A stretch of DNA of 64,000 nucleotides from Camarhynchus parvulus. Its lineage: Eukaryota > Chordata > Aves > Passeriformes > Thraupidae. The notes under the pieces were generated by a model that saw only the letters and a list, made by a program, of their open reading frames with translations, was not told the DNA's origin and did no database searches. Made by a program: the position numbers and the translations under genes. The DNA lies in assembly GCF_901933205.1 (NCBI RefSeq), contig NC_044574.1, positions 22,429,733 through 22,493,732 of the forward strand, given 5' to 3'. Positions 50,001 through 62,300 of the stretch are shown piece after piece. Numbering within the stretch: position 1 is the stretch's first letter; every line of letters begins with the position of its first letter.

Positions 50001-51723
50001 GATTTTCAGATAAACGTGCCTCTGATGAGTGAAAACTGGTCCTTCACATCTGTCTCAGAAGTCTGCTATAGGTCTTCTGATATCAGCATCACACCTATCT
50101 CTGTCACCTGACAGGAAGGCTATTGTAATGAGAGGCTACGAATATTTTAAAACACTCCATTGATGCCTTCTTTCACATTTCTATTAGGCTGCTAGTACAT
50201 CTTTAGCATTTCCATATAATGCTTTTACCTTCAGGATAGGACAGTTGCAAGGCTTTAAACCACTTTTATGGTTTTATTCTGGAACTCCTAGGTACTTGGA
50301 ATTTTTTCCACTTGGTTTTAACATTGCTTTCCTATTTAAACATAGCCAGTCAAGAAATTACACTATCAAAGCATAAAGATCCCTTCAAAACTCATTCAGT
50401 ACAGATGAAAAAGCTTATGAACATACAAACAAAAAATTAGTTCAGGAGCAATGCAGGAGAGCTGCAGATCCAAAGAATAAACCTTGGGGCTGACCCCCCT
50501 CCCCAGTTCAGCATGGCCTAAAGGATTTCCTGCCTTTCCTCTCTGCCTTATAGCAACAATCCCAACCCCTCTGGAGGAGCTCTAATTTTACTGACACCAC
50601 AGTAAAGGGAGACAGGTAGAAGAAAGACAACAGGAACTGCAGTTCCCATTCTCTGTGCACAACTCACCTGAGCACCTGCACACCAAGACGGAGAGGTTTC
50701 TGTTCACAGCTGCTGTTTCACAGGTGGCCTCTCACCTATTTCACTTTTTTACTGCAACACATGGTGAAATAACCTCCAGGGATTTTTACACCTTTAGAAA
50801 AGGGCAGCACTCAAGATCAAAAATATTAAGGACGTCCTCTGAGACTTCCCTGCTATAGCACATGCTTTCCACCTCCATCTCCAGTTCCAGACATTCTAGG
50901 GAGAAAACTACTCACAGAAGATAAAAAGCATTTTGAGGGAAAAATATTTTGTGGATTTTTATTTTCTGTCATTCTTGTCTTTTTTGGCTTTTTTCCTAAA
51001 CAAAAATTTGAAAAGTGAAAGCACAGATACAAGACAGCAAGTCAGGAGAAAGGGCAGCCCATGTCATATCTCCACCACCCTTCCTTATTCATACATTTAC
51101 AATGGTTTTAACATGTACATCTGAAAGACAACTGCACCAAGCAAGTTTCCTTCTCTTAAATTATGTCTTACAGTAACACTCCTTCACTATACTAAAGATG
51201 AATCTAAAAGCATTTCACACTCTGACTCAAGCACAGCAGTGATGCATTTTCTACATTAAAAAAAAAAACTAATGGAAAGAGGCAAGCCTGCTGCTTTTAG
51301 ATAATTCTATTTTTATTTCTTCTAAAAATCCTTTCATCCATTTGACCCTTACTTGACTTCCACACAGCTAAGGTTCCTCATTTCTTCTGCCTCCATGTCA
51401 AGTAGTATTTGTAAGTACTTTTGGAAACATCCCAGCCACAATGCCATTAGGCTATAAACATTTAACAGTCGCTCATACATTTCTGAAAAGCAGGGTGCTG
51501 TTCTTGTTACTCAATTCTAATGGGAAATTTATATCACATCACAACTTGTAATTAATCACAAGAAGGCATGAAATCTGCATTCAAATGGCAACTTTGCTAT
51601 TTACATTTTCTGCAAACCCAGTTTGCTTGCAGATACACATTACACTTAAATAAAATAAAAACCCATTTTGAGATCCCAAATAGAACATAAAATAACCAAT
51701 ATTTGATCATTTCCCTGACTAGG
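47037..51723. other. non-coding unique sequence
   Basis: I see no gene or clear repeat. A C-run of 9 is at about 47153-47161, TA-rich low complexity occurs near 49727-49775, and GC-richer unassigned sequence lies around 50460-50650. An isolated strong donor (CAG|GTAAGT, complement near 49552-49560) occurs on the minus strand, with a 91-bp interval to an acceptor-like site, but without a credible reading frame. Confidence 0.5.
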
Positions 51724-51762
51724 TGTCATGGTTTAACCCCAGCTGACAACCAAGCCCCACAC
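51724..51762 (-). mobile_element. 39-bp stub of the ERVL-like LTR
   Basis: TGTCATGGTTTAACCCCAGC followed by TGACAACCAAGCCCCACAC matches the 3' terminus of the LTR family at 16865 and 35497 (minus orientation), with the canonical TG end intact. Homology stops abruptly at 51762, where the next LTR sequence (GCCGCTCACT-like) is absent. The rest of the element has been deleted, or this is a very short remnant. Confidence 0.8.
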
Positions 51763-54700
51763 TTGGTATGGTCTACAAGCTCTCATAAAGAGCACAACCT
51801 GCCAAGAATATAGTGTATATACAGGATATCCAGCAAGAAGGAAGCTTCTTCAAAAAACAGTCATTTAAAGAAATAATAGCAGCTGCAGTTATACTAAGGA
51901 TATAATGTTACAAGAGCTGATCATATCTAAAATTAGGTCATGAGCTCATCACAACCAAGTCATAAATAAGTTCTTGGGAAAATATTGCACGCAGTCATGG
52001 GTGCAGCAGAGGCAAAGAGAACTAATTGCTCATTCAAAAGCAGCCAGGCATTGCTACTTAATTTTATTAGTCTTCAACATGATTCAGGATGCAGCCATGT
52101 TAGGAATCACAGATACAGCTAAATAAATTCACCAGAGCAGGCAATCTACAGCAAAAGGAGTTGCTGGCTGCTAAGAGGGACTTGGCAGTAGCTGTGGGGA
52201 AGATGTCATTCAGTTTTGACTAGAAAAATGCCATAATTGTCATAATACTTCGTTTTGATTTACTTACATGCTGCATAAACCACTTTACATGAACACATGT
52301 AACCACTACTACCTGTGAAGACAGGCTGCAAACTTATTCAAAGCAAAAACTTACTGAAGGCAACTGTGGCAAATACCCACTTCAACTTCCAATTTAAAGA
52401 CTACCAGGTGCAAATAAATGAAGGACCAGGCTCATGATCTCTAGTAATACATTCCTTATTCAGCAGTACTACAGTTAACCCCTTGTCATCTTAAACCTTC
52501 AGTGAGCTCTCCTTTCAATTCCATTTTGAAAATGCTCAAATCCATAGATATTATCTGTGAAGAATAGCTTTTAGGTTAAAGTTGACAACAAGTCCTGTAA
52601 GAAAATAATTAATTCCTTGATATAGCTTAAAAGAAAATGGCCATGAATATGTATAGCATAGATATAGCTCTTCACAGGTCTATAAGGAGAATTTATGTTC
52701 CAATAAAAAAAATTAGATACAGCAATCCAAAAATCTCTTTAAATTCATTTCCTGGGGTTTGATTCAGTACCTAGTAGTTAGTCCAGAAATTGCTTCATTC
52801 CCTATTTTAAAATGTTAATTCATCTATCCTTTCAAAAATAGCAGAAAGTATCAGGAAGAGGTTTAGTCACTTGGAAGCCATTTCAAATGTAGAATGCAAG
52901 CACTGCTTCATACAACCTAAAGATTAAACTTGCATGATATTCAAATGCTACATATAACTGTAACAAAAAAGTGAAAATAGAAGAGACACTTCTCTTTTTT
53001 TTCTCCACACCTCTTGTTTAGTGCCTAAAAAATTGGGGTTTTTTATGACAAGGAAAATGAATAACATGGAAGTTTAACTTTCGTTGTACATTGACAGGGA
53101 CAAGAACTAGCCTGACAACTGATGCTTCTCATTATTATAGGCATACTAAAAATTTAGTTACAATATTAATTAGTTCTCAGATGACTTTCTTTCATAATGA
53201 TTTGTTCTTAAGACACATATTTTCACCCAGATACTGTGTTTTGCTGATTTTTAAAAAATAAAGCTCTGACTATGCCGGACTATAGTGATGCAGCAGCTCC
53301 CAGCTGAAAAAATACAAGTCAAAAATATGCATTTCACTGTAAATAAGAGTATAAGTACTTCCCACCAGTTTATTTATAATGTACTAGAAGTGATAAGTGA
53401 TTGCTTTTCCTGAAGAGGAACTGAAATGATAATTAGCACTTTTTTAATAAGTGTTTCAGTTTATACAAGTGTTTACTTGCAACAAAAAAGGATTAACATA
53501 ACTCTCCTTTTCTACAGCTGCATTTAAATTTTCCACTATATTGTCTTTATACAGAACTTGTTTCTTCTTGGAAAGCCAGTGTAGAGGTGTATGGAATAAT
53601 CCTTCCAGATTCCTAACTCCTGAACAAAATGAGTCAGTGAAATCATGAATTATGCAATAGAGCTTAAAACCATTTATTCCTACTGATCTTCAGAGTTAAA
53701 ATTCCCATTTTATTTGCTTTCTTGTCCAATAAATTGGATTGATTTTCATATCATCAGTTAAATAAGCACATGACCATTTTGATCTCAAGCATATTCTTTT
53801 TCACAGAAATTGCATTTATTTCCACAGCTATGACATTTTTCATGCTACTACATCTATAACTCTCCTCCTTGTTCATGGACAGTTTTATCCACAAACAATT
53901 CCACCTGAGTGACCTCTTGATTGATATCCTGTTAAATATAGAGTGTCCCTGTCCAAATGTGCTACTTTCCAAAGTAAGTAGAGCACTAGTTTCTCATTTC
54001 TTTTTATTTCCTTCCTCCTCCTCAGCTCAGTAGGTCATTGTATTAACCTCACGTTTGATCTGCACACAAGCCATGTGCAAGACACACACCATTTTCCACA
54101 CAGATGCAGAAACAATACAGGAATACCCCAATTTAATAATCTGCAGTCAGTATGGGAGATTATTAATTTAATAATTGGACTAGCTATCAGCAACAGAGCT
54201 CAGCATGGCTTCCAAACCCAGTTAGTTTGGCTTGTGACAAAACTGGGGTGTTACTGGTCTCCCACCACCAAGTAGCTGAAAAGTGAACCCCATTGCAGTG
54301 CCAGCCAGTGCCATAAATTCAGGTACTTGTAATGTAATCCTTGCATGTAATCCATGCAAGGTCAGGGAGGACTGCTGCTTCAGCTCCAGTTTGGATTAAC
54401 AAATAAAGTTATAAGGCTCTAAGACCTCTCAAATCCTACCTACAGAGATCTCACATTTATTTGGAGGCCCTGGCAGGACTGTGCATATGAGAGCTGTTCT
54501 GTCAAGTCTGTTGTTCTTTCCAACTCATTTCCACAGACATGCCAGTCCACAGCTGACAAACCATACATGCTTTGGTACTCATCTGTCTTTGCTCTTAATC
54601 TTAAAAGCAAATCAAATAAAGTAACCCTTCAGCTCAAAAGCAGTCTCATTTAATCTCATACGTTTCCCTACAGACAGGAATTCTCTTTTTAATTTTCTAG

Positions 54701-54766
54701 TGCTTCAGAACTTTAAAGAAAATAACCCACCTACACATCTTTCAGGTAGCAGTGTCACCGAGGCAG

Positions 54767-54789
54767 CATTTCATACTGAATATGAAATG
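54767..54789. other. 9-bp inverted repeat, 5-nt loop
   Basis: CATTTCATA and TATGAAATG are exact reverse complements around CTGAA. It is AT-rich and probably incidental. Confidence 0.7.
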
Positions 54790-55310
54790 AATATGGCTTT
54801 AAGATTCAGATTTCCCCCTCCCTATAGGGAGAGTTAGTGAACTATCATGTGCAGCATGAAGCTGGTTATTTCCTTCTTAATGCATCCTTGACTAAAATCA
54901 GCACATCTCCCAAGAGGGAAGAAAACTAAGCCAATACGCTTAAAATTTTACTCTCATTGTGCATTACAAGGCCTTATAGAAGATAGAAGAGGTAAGCTTT
55001 AGAACCCAAGCCAATTTCAATTTGACAAAGACCACCTGTCTCAGGAAATTCAGGTCTCTTCAGGCTCAGGGAAGTCAGCAGAAAGGTAAAAATCTAATTC
55101 TGTGCTCACCCTCCTTCCTTAGACACTAGGCTGAAAAAATTGAGGCTTAAACTTTGGTAGCTCCAATTCTTAGAGGATTTTCATGCACTACCCCTTTGGA
55201 ACATAGAAAGAACATTTAATTAAGTTGAAAGGCAAACCAGTTAGAGCCATCAGGAAAGAGCATTCACCAACAGATCTGTATAAAGAACTCACAATTCCAT
55301 TTTCTCTTAC

Positions 55311-55424
55311 CAATGACAGAAAACCGAACCTTTTCATTACAAACTCTGGATTTGCTGCGCAGGACATGGCATACTGAGCCACAGCAAGGGCAAAAGTGTC
55401 TACATTTGGATGCATTCATGAAAT
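55311..55424 (-). other. candidate exon, 114 bp, symmetric, cysteine-rich frame (unproven)
   Basis: Read on the minus strand, TACTTTATTTCTTCAG precedes the segment as a good 3' splice site, and TTG|GTAAGAG follows as a good donor. The 114-bp interval is a multiple of three. In the frame with two bases completing an earlier codon it is fully open for 37 codons and has phase 1 at both ends, as cassette exons of extracellular modules often do. That frame holds six cysteines, including a CRHFCPCCGSVC segment that resembles a zinc-ribbon or disulfide-rich knuckle. A second frame is also open from an internal ATG (MHPNVDTFALAVAQYA...) and runs on past the donor for 75 codons, but it has TGA just before the ATG. 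I do not recognise either peptide, and no partner exon is visible, so it may be chance. Confidence 0.22.
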
Positions 55425-55566
55425 CTGAAGAAATAAAGTACAGACTTCACACAGAAGAACAAAAGAACACACAAGGTTGAGAACCACCTGAAATCCACAT
55501 TACATCCTTGCAAATTTCTTTCAGTGGTTTACCATAAAAATATTTAAGTAAAAATCAAATAGTAAC

Positions 55567-55610
55567 TATAGATTATTACTATTTAAGGTAAATTATTATA
55601 GATTATTACT
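55567..55610 (+). repeat. 14-bp direct repeat, period 30 bp
   Basis: TATAGATTATTACT occurs at 55567-55580 and 55597-55610. Flanking bases are partly alike, so this is probably a diverged 30-bp tandem duplication. Confidence 0.75.
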
Positions 55611-57489
55611 GTTTGAGTCCACTGTATATAACATATTCATTTCACTCTTAAGTTGAATCTCAGTGCTCACATTTGCAATAAAAATCCACTTAGGCAAACA
55701 AACTCTGTTTTACCAGCTAGAATTCTAAGAACACATGCCAAACTTGAAAAATCAGAAAATTTCCACCAGTGAACTTGGCACAACATGAAACATACAAAGT
55801 CAAAATTTCAGTTGCTAGAAGTGTGAGCACACCTACTTTATTCCAGCTTACACAAAATCATTTCTTTTTGAAGGAGCAGCTTTACCCTCAGCTAATTCAC
55901 TGTTTAGCAAACAAGGTAGTGTATATTGGAGCCAGCACAATTATACCCATCAACACTTACTCAAGATTTATATGCACATTTATATCAAGACTAATACAAC
56001 CCTTAAATTTTCATGACTGGCTGCTTGTGATGAGGGCCTATTTTCTCTCTAACTACACCACAATTCATGGGCTGCCATCTGGTCCTGTTAAAGCAGACTT
56101 ACAGAGACAGAAATAACACAAACTTTCATAGTTCATCCACATAGCAAGAATAAAAGTAAAAACTGCTTATTCTACTCCTGAAGCTATTTTTAAAACTATT
56201 TATCCCAACTTGCACATTACTTATCATTTGCATGATACCCAACAGGCTTTATGCTGAAATTTTACTCTGCATTAGGTGATTGCATCTTGTGCAGAATGCT
56301 TGCTGGCTACCAGAAATTGTTTGCTATTCTGCTTTGAATGCTTGACTCAGTAACTGACATCAGGAGCATCAGTTTGACATGAATATGTAGATATGTGAAA
56401 ATCTGTGTTCAAAACAAAACAGACTACGATGAAAGGTCAAATTTGACAGCTGGAAAGGAGCCTTAAGGCTCCTCTTCAAATCAAGTTTAAGTTTTATTCA
56501 AAGGTCAATGTCACTGGTCTATTTCAGTTTTGTTCACTAGAAGGATTTAAGAATGCTTTGAAATACAATTGGTCTAGGCATTTGGAGAAAACTTAAAAGT
56601 TATTAAAGATTTATCACTGCATGACCAGCACAATGCCTGATGTTGCAAAAATCACTCTATCAAAGTGGTCAGTCTAGTGAGTTCTTCCTCAAATATAATA
56701 TGCATCTTTTTCACATAATATTACTTCAAGTAACTTGATTTCTTTTGTTTCAGAAAAGCCAGTGATTTTTGTACTCCTGGTGAATACCAGTCAATGGTAA
56801 TTAGAGCACTCCCATGAGAGTGATCAAAATGATACCTACTTGTGATTTTTTTTCCCAGGACACTTCCTCCAGTATCCTCTAAAGATGACATATCTTGTTT
56901 GTTTAAGCCTGATGTGACTACTGCATCAACCAGCATTGCAGATAAGATCCATAACTACCATCTAAAGGTACTAAACAAGACATGTTTTAAAAATGAGATC
57001 TGAATGTATAGAAGACAGTTTTACTCAAATTTCTGTCAGTTTAAGACCTACACAAAATGACTATATGAAGCTCATTCCTATTTCGTATTTCAGGTTATTG
57101 CAGCTTTCAATTTAAATCTTAGGGTCCTGCCTGATTATAGATGAATCCTCTTTTTATTGGAGTTACTAACTGCATTGAAAGTACACTAGAGCCATTGCTT
57201 TCCTTTAAATACTTTGCATTAAAGACCAGAAAATGTTTAAAGGTAAGCATGCATTAAATGTCCAGCTTCCCCAAACAAAAGTTTGGCCTAGTATTTTCCC
57301 CTTAATGGACCCTGTTTGAAAAGGGATCTGGACCAGGTAATGTTTCTGACTAGTTTCACATCTTGGAAGCACACAAAGTCATAGTAGTGGCTATGGCAAG
57401 AAGCAAGATACAAGTTAAAGGGTTCTCACTTCACCTGTTGTAAAAATAAACAAATCTTAATAAGATAGCAACATATATTTTCCTGCACT

Positions 57490-57545
57490 CCCTTCCCGCC
57501 ACCCAAAAAAAGGGGAAAAAAAAACCCAAATAAAAAAAAAAACCC
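57490..57545 (+). repeat. A-rich low-complexity tract
   Basis: Runs of A are broken by GGGG and CCC clusters. It is simple low-complexity sequence. No adjacent retrotransposon body is recognised, so it is not a poly(A) tail that I can assign. Confidence 0.7.
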
Positions 57546-59340
57546 ATACACTTCTATGGCAGGTAACCCCTGATAGACCTAACATCATCTACTTTGCTCT
57601 GAAGTTTAAAAATCATACAAGCAAGAGTTTAATGGAAAAAAAAATCTTCATATTGGAAGACCTACTTTTTGCATTAATTACCTCCCAAAAGCATACCTGT
57701 GGATTTTAGGGAAAAAGCAAAGTTTTGGATTATCAATATCAATCCACATCGCAATTGGATACCTTAATATAAGAAAATAAATGTAGTAATAAGCATCTTT
57801 CCAGATGCACGGATTGTGATTCACCCTTGACTTTTAAAACAATGTTAGCACTGCTTATACCAAAGTACTTCAATGCTTTGCAACGTCAGGGCAAGAGATG
57901 AACAAAGGGTAAAACAAATATTAGTTTTACGGGTAATTTAGCCAAAAACAATTTCATGCGAGGCAGCTTTACCATAATCTAACCCTTATAGACAGGGTGA
58001 TATCTAAACAATTGCAGTTCTCCCCCTCTCAGTGAGAAATTGTTTTTTTCAGCTAAGTACATCCAGAACATTTGGGGAGAGAACCTCTTTGTACCAGCAC
58101 CTAGCTAATATCAGTGCAAATCACGGCATTAAACACTCCTTTACAGCAAGAGCATATGTCTAACACCTGAAAGAGAGCCCAGTTTTCCTCTGCTCCAACA
58201 CCTATAGGCCACACAGAGCTATTTTGCAGCTATAGAAGAGGCGTGGGCATTCACAGACAACATAAGCAACTACAAGTCAGTTTACTGGAGTTGGAATTTC
58301 TGCCTGCAACTCCCAAAATTCCTAAGTACTTCTATGCACGTTAGTGTTTCCATTATAGTCACTTAGACAACTTTCAGGTGTTCTTGAGTGACCAGCTCTC
58401 CTTCCATCAAGGGATGGTTTAAAGAGTTTTCACTGCACTGATCTTGAGCAACTCTTTCATCCAAGCTCAGTTACCCCATGGGGAAGCACCTTCCACAAAA
58501 GCAGAGGCCAGTCTTCAAGGAGCTGCTGCAAAACTTAAACCACTATCACTGCTCACTCCCCCAGCAAGCTTCACTTGCCTGTATGGCTGAGCAAGCAGGA
58601 CAAGAACAGCACTCAGACTGGAAAGGGCATATCCTGGCTGTCTCAGGGAAAAGTTAGACTTCAACACAAAGCAAAACATGCTGAATTGAGGGAACAGTGA
58701 GAAAGAAGGTCATAGAATTTTTACTTCTACAATAAAGTAGACATAATTAGCCCATCAACACAATTCAGTGGTTACTAACTAACCTAAAAACCAAGCAAGC
58801 CCCCATTTTCCCTCACCTTCTCCTGACAACGGATTTGGTTTCTCTCCTGCCACATGCAAAGGCAGTGCAACCATCCTGGAGAGCCAAATTCACTTTACAA
58901 ACTCTCTGGTAAGAAGGATAGAGACATCAAAGTTCGCCTCACCATACTAGCAGCAAACCAGGATGCATGAGGTGTGCATGCAGAGGAGCAGATGGTTCAA
59001 TACCTCACAATTTAAAGATATTTTCAATCATTAAAGAAAAGTATTTTGCACATTAGCAAAAAGCACCTCCGCAGGAAAGCCTGTTCAAACTTGACTACAC
59101 TATTAGCACTCTAGCTGCTGTAAGTAAAAAAATAACTACCCACACAAAACAGAAATATTGCTCAGACTGTATTGCACACACCTGCATAGACTCTTTTTTT
59201 CTGAAGTAGAGCAATAACCTTTAAGCACAATCACCTGACAGAGGTATCAGACATGCAGTGGAATGACTCTTCCTCAGTAGCCACTTTACAAACCTTACAA
59301 TACATGAAAGCACTTCCTCAGCCTTTGCATATTTCCTTTT

Positions 59341-59360
59341 TACACCTGTATACACCTGTA
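59341..59360 (+). repeat. perfect 10-bp tandem duplication
   Basis: TACACCTGTA is present twice head to tail with no mismatch. Confidence 0.9.
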
Positions 59361-62300
59361 GAAGCAGAGCATTATGGAGTGAGCTCATCCCAAGTGAAAA
59401 ATCATACAAAACATTACCCAGAAAGCTTTTTATTAAGCTTCCTTTCTCCTCCTTCCTCTTTTATTTCCATGGAAAACTCCTCATCACAAGCCAGTAGATT
59501 ACACCTCCTTTATCACCAATAATCTACAGTTTCTTTTCTCAAATAGCTATACACTTAATTACATTTCTCTCCAACTTCTCCTAATGGAGTCATGAATTCC
59601 CTCTCAATTTATATAAACAGCCAGGAACAGTCACAGAGTATCTCCCCTATGTTCAGAATTAAAAGTCCAAATATGCTGAAGCGCTGTATAACACCACAAA
59701 CACAACCACACCTACAAGATTCCCCTACTCTTTTTTTCTAACCCTACTTCCTGGAGCTTTTCTCAAAAAGAAATCCAGAGCCCTTCCCCAGGAACTTTTG
59801 TTTGCCTCTCTTTCTTCCTTAGCTCTTGGAAAAGCAAATCTCTACTTACCCTTTTGTCCTTCAATGTCCAGGGAACAAGAAGACAGAAACTTATAGCCCA
59901 CTTAGAGCATTTCTCCTTACAAAGAAAAACAAAAACCACCAGTATCAGCTAAACAATCCTCCCATTACCTTTCTTATGGCAAGAGAGGCAAAGAACACAA
60001 AGTAAACGAGAGAAAAACACATGAAGAGTAGCCAAGCTTTCCTCTCCTTATTTCAAGGTGCAGGTGTCCCTTGGCCTGCCCACTTCCCCATTGGAGCAGG
60101 ATGGGGAACACCTGCCACATGGGGCAGCAGGGAAGGCTGACTCTATTTGCCATCATATGCCATGAGTCTGTAGCAGCTTTCACAGCTTAGAAAGAGCTGG
60201 AATGTCAATGACTTAGTTCTTTCTAATGAAACCCTGCCAAATCTCCATTTTTACTTAGAGAAAACAAATGACATTGTTTTTTAAATAAAATCCTTGTACT
60301 GAGTAACTACTTTTCATGAAGTAGCAGCTCAGAGGGTTTTTTTTAGCTTTCCTCAAATGATCCATGAAAATTGTTGTTTTTTGCAATCTGGAAAATATTT
60401 TCTTAAATCAAATACTAACTCACATTCATTTTGTTAGTCTTCATTCTATCTTCTGGACCTAATAAAAACAGGACAGTTATTTTGTGACATTTTATGTTCC
60501 AGGAATTGCTGAATACTCTTCTTTTACTGATTTAAGCCTTTTGCAGATTCTGAAAAGCCAGACTGGCTTATAGTTTATGAATCTTGAGATACCAGAAAGG
60601 AATTGACTGAATAAGTCTCAACTACCAAAACATGATGTGCTAGCACCAGGGAGAGTTAATCCCAGCCAAGACTAATCTTCTAAAACAGATGACCTGAGCC
60701 AACTTTAACTTTAGCTGGGCATGTATATTATAGTCTCAGCTGAATTATTATTTTGTAGTTTCTCTCTTTACCCAAGGCACTAAAAGGGTCACATTTTATT
60801 TTGTGCCCCTCTCAAAAAGAAAAATTAAAAAAAAAAACCTGAAACAGTAATAGAATAGCAGGCTTATGTTAAAAAAAATTAAAAGCATGATGCTTGAACA
60901 GTGTGTGCTCCTGTCTCTGCCCCAGTTGTGCTTTGCCATAGTGGAGCACTGTGGCTGCTGCTGCAGGTACAAATCCTTCACCTCTTGCCACCAGTCCCAA
61001 GCACTGCCCCATCCCCAGCCCAGCAGTACAAACCATTTCCCCTACTCTGAGCAGTGAGAACAAAACACAGCCCACAGGGGATCTGAAAAGCCAAATGTGT
61101 CCCATACAGCTGACAAAATGGGACCACTCAACATGTGGGAACGAACCCATTCATTATCTAAGAGCTGGATCTCTCTGCATTAGCTATCATACATCAGGGA
61201 CTGTTGGGAAATGTTGTTTCTTCACTTTCTTGTAAGAAGCCTGGTTACTGTGCACGCATCAAAGTTCTCTCACTGCCAGCAGCTGAAGAAATGTGGGTGC
61301 CAGTGTGTGAATGCCAAATAATAACAGAATCCCCAGGAGACATCTGATTCAATTTCCTCTGCAGTACAAGACAAACATGAAAATTCATTGTCTTGATTAG
61401 CTTTAGCACAGGGAAACAGCTTTCACAGCTGATTGTAAATCTTCTGAATGATCTCATTTAGCTTTTAACCTTCCTCTCCTTTTCATCCCTACACAGACTA
61501 TTCCAGCCCAGACACTCATTTATTTGAATAGCCTAAGACATGCATATGTTGTCTCTAGTCAGAATGAGATGCCTCAGAAGTGCACAAATAATACTAAAAG
61601 CATTATAACCATCTTTCAGAGTTTCTCAGTACAAATGCACAGTTCAGATGTTATTCCTAGAAATAAGAAAACTACAAGGAGCATCACCATCACAGATAAA
61701 ATACATCTACTTTCCTCAAAACTGCTTGTGTTAAACTGGGGAAGGGGCAAGCAGTTTAAAAACTGGCAGCTGCCCCCTGTGTTTTAAATCACCTTTTCAA
61801 GGACCTCCAGAATGACATGAAAGCCAGTAATGTGTGATAGCAGAGCATCAGGGGGAGTCACAGAAACAGGGGAAGAGTGTTGTGATCTAATGAGAGGCTG
61901 GCAGCATACCCACATGGCTGTGTAATTCTTACAGTCACTGCCTCTGGATTATCTGTGCCAACTCTTCTGCTCTTCCATGGCTTCATCTGTGATGTTTCTG
62001 TTTCAGCTACCAAAGGAATTCTGCAAATGTCAAGAACTGTTATGACCAAGAGAGAAATCGTTTTCCAGCATGTTTTTCCAGAATTTTATTAACGCAAATG
62101 ATGATGGAAATTACTTATCTGCTTTCAAAAGGCATATGGGAGATTAAATCACAAACAGAGCATCATATCTCAATCTGGTTTGTATCAGTGTTCATCCTCA
62201 TAGGTCAGAAAATCTAAAATCAAAGCTGTTGCGTGTTTCACAAAGCAAAGTATAAGAAATCAAAATCTCACAATATGTAGTCACATCTCAGATACTCTTT

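Noticed and set aside
52268..52312. 45-bp in-frame micro-exon candidate on the minus strand with acceptor and GTAAGT donor
   Set aside because: It is too short, valine-rich without pattern, and one of many chance acceptor-donor pairs expected.
60869..61235. Overlapping open frames of 93-94 codons on both strands around 60869-61235
   Set aside because: They sit in a GC-richer patch with fewer stops in all frames. There is no domain or splice support.
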